A stretch of DNA of 64,000 nucleotides. It comes from an uncultured Caryophanales bacterium. Lineage in GTDB: Bacteria; Bacillota_I; Bacilli_A; RFN20; CAG-288. Both the position numbers and the translations under genes were made by a program. Where the stretch lies: assembly GCA_949287425.1 (NCBI GenBank), contig CASEGJ010000004.1, forward strand, positions 248,001 through 312,000. Reading direction: 5' to 3'. Shown here piece after piece: positions 61,288-64,000 of the stretch; position 1 is the stretch's first letter; each line of letters opens with the position of its first letter. The notes beneath the pieces were generated by a model that ran no database searches, was not told the origin of the DNA, and worked only from the letters and a program-made list of their open reading frames with translations.

Positions 61288-61854
61288 ATGACTAATGATA
61301 TCAACTATATTTATTTAGAAGTATCGCCTAATATTGATGCTAATTTGCTTAAACGCATATTAAAGAAAATTTTTAGCGATATTAAATATGAAGTTGAATA
61401 TCAAAATAAATTTATTAGTCTAGCTTTATATGGAGGGAAGAAATCACTAGTTATTTTCCAAACTTCCTTAGCGGCTTTAAACGAAGACCTCGATATTAAC
61501 ATGAAAGGTCTAGTAGTTCCGTTTTTCAATTCTAGATTTGCTAAATATCTTAATTATGTTAATAAAAACGAGATTAGTTATTTATTTGAAATCTCTAGTG
61601 ATCATAAAGAAATCTATACTGAAAATATCGATTTGCTCGATATGGTTGACGATTACACTTTACGCACTTTAAAAGCTTATATTGAAACTGGAAATTCCCC
61701 ATCTTTAGCGGCTTATAAATTGTATGTCCATAGAAATACTGTCACTTATAGAATCGATAGATTTTCTCAAGCTTTCAATGTAGATTTATCTCAGTTTCCT
61801 AACTGTGTATTTATCTATATGTTAATTAAAGAGAAACTCGCCAAAATGATTTAA
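61288..61854 (+). CDS. PucR/CdaR-type HTH regulator, short form
   Basis: 188 residues. The C-terminal 60 (TLRTLKAYIETGNSPSLAAYKLYVHRNTVTYRIDRF) are the HTH_30 domain of PucR/CdaR regulators of sugar-acid and purine use. The N-terminal 125 residues match no sensor domain I know and are shorter than in CdaR. The start has a weak TAGGT ribosome-binding site. Candidate regulator of the pectin regulon and possible ligand of the recurrent palindrome, by inference. Confidence 0.8.
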   Translation: MTNDINYIYLEVSPNIDANLLKRILKKIFSDIKYEVEYQNKFISLALYGGKKSLVIFQTSLAALNEDLDINMKGLVVPFFNSRFAKYLNYVNKNEISYLFEISSDHKEIYTENIDLLDMVDDYTLRTLKAYIETGNSPSLAAYKLYVHRNTVTYRIDRFSQAFNVDLSQFPNCVFIYMLIKEKLAKMI

Positions 61855-61878
61855 TCTTATTGTAAAATAAGTTTAAAT

Positions 61879-61972
61879 GATAGATAAAATCCCTTCTATC
61901 TATATCTAACAGCTTGGTATGTGCAACTAAGCAGGGTAAAAATAAAAGCTAATCGCACGTTAGCTAGGAGGT
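61879..61972 (+). promoter_or_regulatory. Structured leader of kdgA-kdgK, candidate cis-regulatory RNA
   Basis: Hairpin A GATAGA/TCTATC (61879-61900), hairpin B GCTTGG/CTAAGC (61912-61932, loop TATGTGCAA), hairpin C AGCTAA/TTAGCT (61947-61965, loop TCGCACG). Loops B and C can kiss through GTGC/GCAC. CTAAC (61906-61910) can pair with GTTAG (61959-61963) instead of hairpin C. CCTTCT (61892-61897) can pair with the AGGAGG ribosome-binding site (61966-61971). Confidence 0.5.
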
Positions 61973-61976
61973 TAAA

Positions 61977-62624
61977 ATGAAAGGTGATATTGTTAGAGAT
62001 TTATTAAAATGTGGTGTCATCGCTGTCATCCGTGCTTCTAACTATGAAGAAGCTAAAAAATTAGCTGATTGCTGTGTCGAAGGTGGTATCGTCGGACTTG
62101 AAATTACTTTCACTGTTCCTGGTGCTGATGAAGTAATCGCTAAACTCGCTCAAGTCAAAGGAGCTAATTATATTGTTGGTGCTGGTACTGTTTTAGATGC
62201 CACTACTGCTAGAATCGCTATTTTAAAGGGAGCTAAGTTTATTGTTTCACCTGCTTTCGATAAAGAAGTTGCTGAAATTTGTAACTTATATCAAGTTCCT
62301 TATATGCCTGGTTGCTATACCATTACTGAAATTACTAACGCTATGAAAGCTGGCTGTGATGTTATTAAGATCTTCCCAGGATCTGCTGCTTCTCCAAGCT
62401 ATTTCAAAGCTGTCCATGGACCACTTCCTCAAGCTAATTTAATGCCTACTGGTGGTGTTGATATCGGTAATGCTACTGAATGGATTAAAGCTGGTGCTGT
62501 TGCTGTTGGAACTGGTTCTTCATTAACTGCTCCTGCTAAGAAAGGCGATTATCAAGGTGTTATTGATAACGCTAGAAAATTTGTTGAAGTTGTCGCTGAA
62601 GCTAAGAAAGGATTATCTAAATAA
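61977..62624 (+). CDS. kdgA: KDPG aldolase
   Basis: 215 residues, class I aldolase TIM barrel. VIAVIRASNYEEA, GLEITFTVPGA (catalytic Glu), VGAGTVLD, FIVSPAFD, MPGCYTITEI, VIKIFPGSAA (Schiff-base Lys) and MPTGGVDIGN are all present. Cleaves 2-keto-3-deoxy-6-phosphogluconate to pyruvate and glyceraldehyde-3-phosphate. The stop overlaps the kdgK start by one base. AGGAGG before ATG follows a structured leader. Confidence 0.96.
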   Translation: MKGDIVRDLLKCGVIAVIRASNYEEAKKLADCCVEGGIVGLEITFTVPGADEVIAKLAQVKGANYIVGAGTVLDATTARIAILKGAKFIVSPAFDKEVAEICNLYQVPYMPGCYTITEITNAMKAGCDVIKIFPGSAASPSYFKAVHGPLPQANLMPTGGVDIGNATEWIKAGAVAVGTGSSLTAPAKKGDYQGVIDNARKFVEVVAEAKKGLSK

Positions 62625-63646
62625 TGAAAATTGTTACTTTAGGTGAAATCATGTTAAGATTATCCACTCCTGGATATTCTAGATTTGTTCAAACCAATAA
62701 TTTTGATGCTAACTATGGTGGTGGTGAAGCTAACGTCGCTTGTTCATTAGCTAACTATGGTGATGATGCTTATTTTGTTTCTAAAGTCCCTGATCACGAA
62801 ATCGGTGATTGTGCTATTAATGAATTGAGAAAGTATGGTGTCCATACTGAATATATGGCTAGAGGTGGTGAAAGATTAGGTATCTACTATCTTGAAACCG
62901 GTGATTCAATGAGACCTAGTAAAGTTGTTTACGATAGAGCTCATTCTTCTATTGCTGAAGCTAGCCCAGAAGATTTCGATTTCGATAAGATTTTCGAAGG
63001 TGCTGATTGGTTCCACTTTACTGGAATTACTCCAGCTATTTCTAAAAAAGCTCAAGAAGTTTGCTTTGCTGCTTTAAAAGCTGCTAAAAAACACGGCGTT
63101 ACTGTTTCTTGCGATTTGAACTTTAGAAAGAAATTATGGACTTCTGAAGAAGCTCAAAAAGTCATGAACGAATATATGCCATATGTCGATTATGTTATAG
63201 GTAATGAAGAAGATGCTGAAAAATGCTTAGGTTTCAAACCTGAAGGAACTGATGTTACTACTGGTAAACTTTCTATCGATGGTTATAAGAAGATGTTTGA
63301 AGCTATGGTTGCTAAATATCATTTCAAAGGCGCTTGTGCTTCTTTAAGAGAATCTTTCTCAGCTACATATAACGGCTGGTCTGGTATTTTCTATACCGAT
63401 GGCAAATTCTATCAATCTAAACACTACGAATTAAATCCTATCGTTGATAGAGTCGGTGGTGGTGATTCCTTCGCTGCTGGTTTAATTTATGGTATTATGC
63501 ACTATAAAGATGGTCAAAAAGCCATTGAATTTGCTGTTGCCGCTTCTGCTTTGAAACACACTATTCCTGGTGATTTGAACCACGTTTCCTTAAAAGAAGT
63601 TGAAACCTTAATGAATGGTGATGCTTCTGGTCGTGTTCAAAGATAA
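62624..63646 (+). CDS. kdgK: 2-keto-3-deoxygluconate kinase, paralogue 2
   Basis: 340 residues, PfkB family. LGEIMLRLSTPGYSRFVQ, NYGGGEANVACSLANYG and the catalytic DRVGGGDSFAAG. The N-terminal LRL-x3-G-x2-R is typical of KDG kinases. Coupled to kdgA, so it supplies the aldolase with KDPG. Paralogue of the kinase at 39712. Rich in GTC/AAC/TTC codons. Confidence 0.94.
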   Translation: MKIVTLGEIMLRLSTPGYSRFVQTNNFDANYGGGEANVACSLANYGDDAYFVSKVPDHEIGDCAINELRKYGVHTEYMARGGERLGIYYLETGDSMRPSKVVYDRAHSSIAEASPEDFDFDKIFEGADWFHFTGITPAISKKAQEVCFAALKAAKKHGVTVSCDLNFRKKLWTSEEAQKVMNEYMPYVDYVIGNEEDAEKCLGFKPEGTDVTTGKLSIDGYKKMFEAMVAKYHFKGACASLRESFSATYNGWSGIFYTDGKFYQSKHYELNPIVDRVGGGDSFAAGLIYGIMHYKDGQKAIEFAVAASALKHTIPGDLNHVSLKEVETLMNGDASGRVQR

Positions 63647-63668
63647 TTAAATTTTATCTAGATTTATT

Positions 63669-63706
63669 AATGATATGTCTATTTAAATTAGGCATATCAT
63701 TTTTTG
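63669..63706 (+). terminator. Rho-independent terminator of kdgA-kdgK
   Basis: Stem AATGATATGTCTA/TAGGCATATCATT with one G-T pair, followed by TTTTTT. Confidence 0.9.
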
Positions 63707-63781
63707 TTGGTTAATTAACATAATATTTATAATATGTAATTTAGTGTCGACAAAAAACTCAGTTTGGAGGAAAATGTCGAT

Positions 63782-64000
63782 ATGTATGATAGAAGCTATT
63801 ATTTAAATGAATTAAAAAGTAGATAGAAGAATCATTTAGTTAAAGTTATTACTGGGATTAGAAGGTGTGGTAAATCTTTTTTGTTAAATAATATTTTTTA
63901 CAATTATTTAATTAACGAAGAAAAAGTAGATAAAAATAATATAATTAGATTTGCTTTTGATAATGAAAAGGATATAGCTTTATTAGATGAATATTTAAAA
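63782..64000 (+). pseudogene. AAA ATPase (DUF4143/AAA_14 type) with early in-frame TAG, partial
   Basis: GGAGG precedes ATG 63782. The protein starts MYDRSYYLNELKSR, hits TAG at 63824-63826, and continues in the same frame with KNHLVKVITGIRRCGKSFLLNN (Walker A GIRRCGKS) and FDNEKDIALLDEYLK to the window edge. This is the N-terminus of the archaeal/bacterial AAA_14 family. TAG is a normal stop elsewhere here (polA, mutM-coaE), so it is a nonsense mutation unless translation restarts downstream. Confidence 0.75.

Noticed and set aside
63824..63826. UAG read as a sense codon
   Set aside because: Many intact genes here end in TAG and others in TGA, so there is no sign of a changed code.

Overview
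The window is AT-rich and uses the standard bacterial code: TGA is a real stop (for example at 51610-51612) and Trp is TGG. The gene set points to a small-genome, Mollicutes-related member of the Bacilli from an animal gut (Erysipelotrichales/RF39/RFN20-like). The signs are a rimP-nusA-ylxR-ylxQ-infB operon, a short IF-2 N-terminus, ECF-type vitamin uptake, BspA-like and Ser-rich lipoproteins, and a large pectin locus. This placement is inference from gene content.

Region 1 (1-7217, minus strand) is housekeeping. It holds rpsU, acp, a coaX-ECF transporter-phosphodiesterase operon, and the rimP-nusA-rnpM-L7Ae-infB operon, whose leader carries a terminator-like hairpin. Region 2 (7218-16536) holds relics of mobile DNA (an IS21-like terminus and a frameshifted RhuM gene), then dnaE, polA, a single ORF fusing formamidopyrimidine-DNA glycosylase to dephospho-CoA kinase, yqeY and tRNA-Trp. 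Region 3 (16537-20190) is a probable small mobile element (XRE regulator, lipoprotein, serine recombinase in an overlapping operon) abutting a shortened acyltransferase gene.

Region 4 (20376-37209) is accessory. It has a GT2/YfhO cell-envelope glycosylation pair, a MarR-regulated heterodimeric ABC exporter, a BspA fragment, a large secreted pectinesterase-like lipoprotein, two exported proteins (the first with a G9 tract at its start), an HTH-Fic protein, and about 1.1 kb of decayed genes and direct repeats.

Region 5 (37210-63646) is mostly a pectin/galacturonate utilisation locus. It encodes intracellular CE12 acetylesterase, CE8 pectinesterase, GH105 and GH28 enzymes, a NodB-type deacetylase, and an oligosaccharide ABC importer (two LplB/LplC-type permeases, a 746-residue binding protein, an MsmX-type ATPase and five additional multi-pass membrane proteins). 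The full galacturonate route UxaC-UxaB-UxaA-KdgK-KdgA is present. Acetylated and methylated galacturonan fragments are probably imported, de-esterified and hydrolysed inside the cell, then converted to pyruvate and glyceraldehyde-3-phosphate. A 14-bp palindrome recurs at three promoters of this regulon, a near-perfect cre site precedes the importer operon, and a structured leader precedes kdgA. The window ends in an AAA ATPase gene with an early in-frame stop.

The observations I rate highest are the MutM-CoaE fusion, the importer operon with five undescribed membrane proteins, the G9 tract in an exported protein, the shared palindromic operator, and the kdgA leader RNA.
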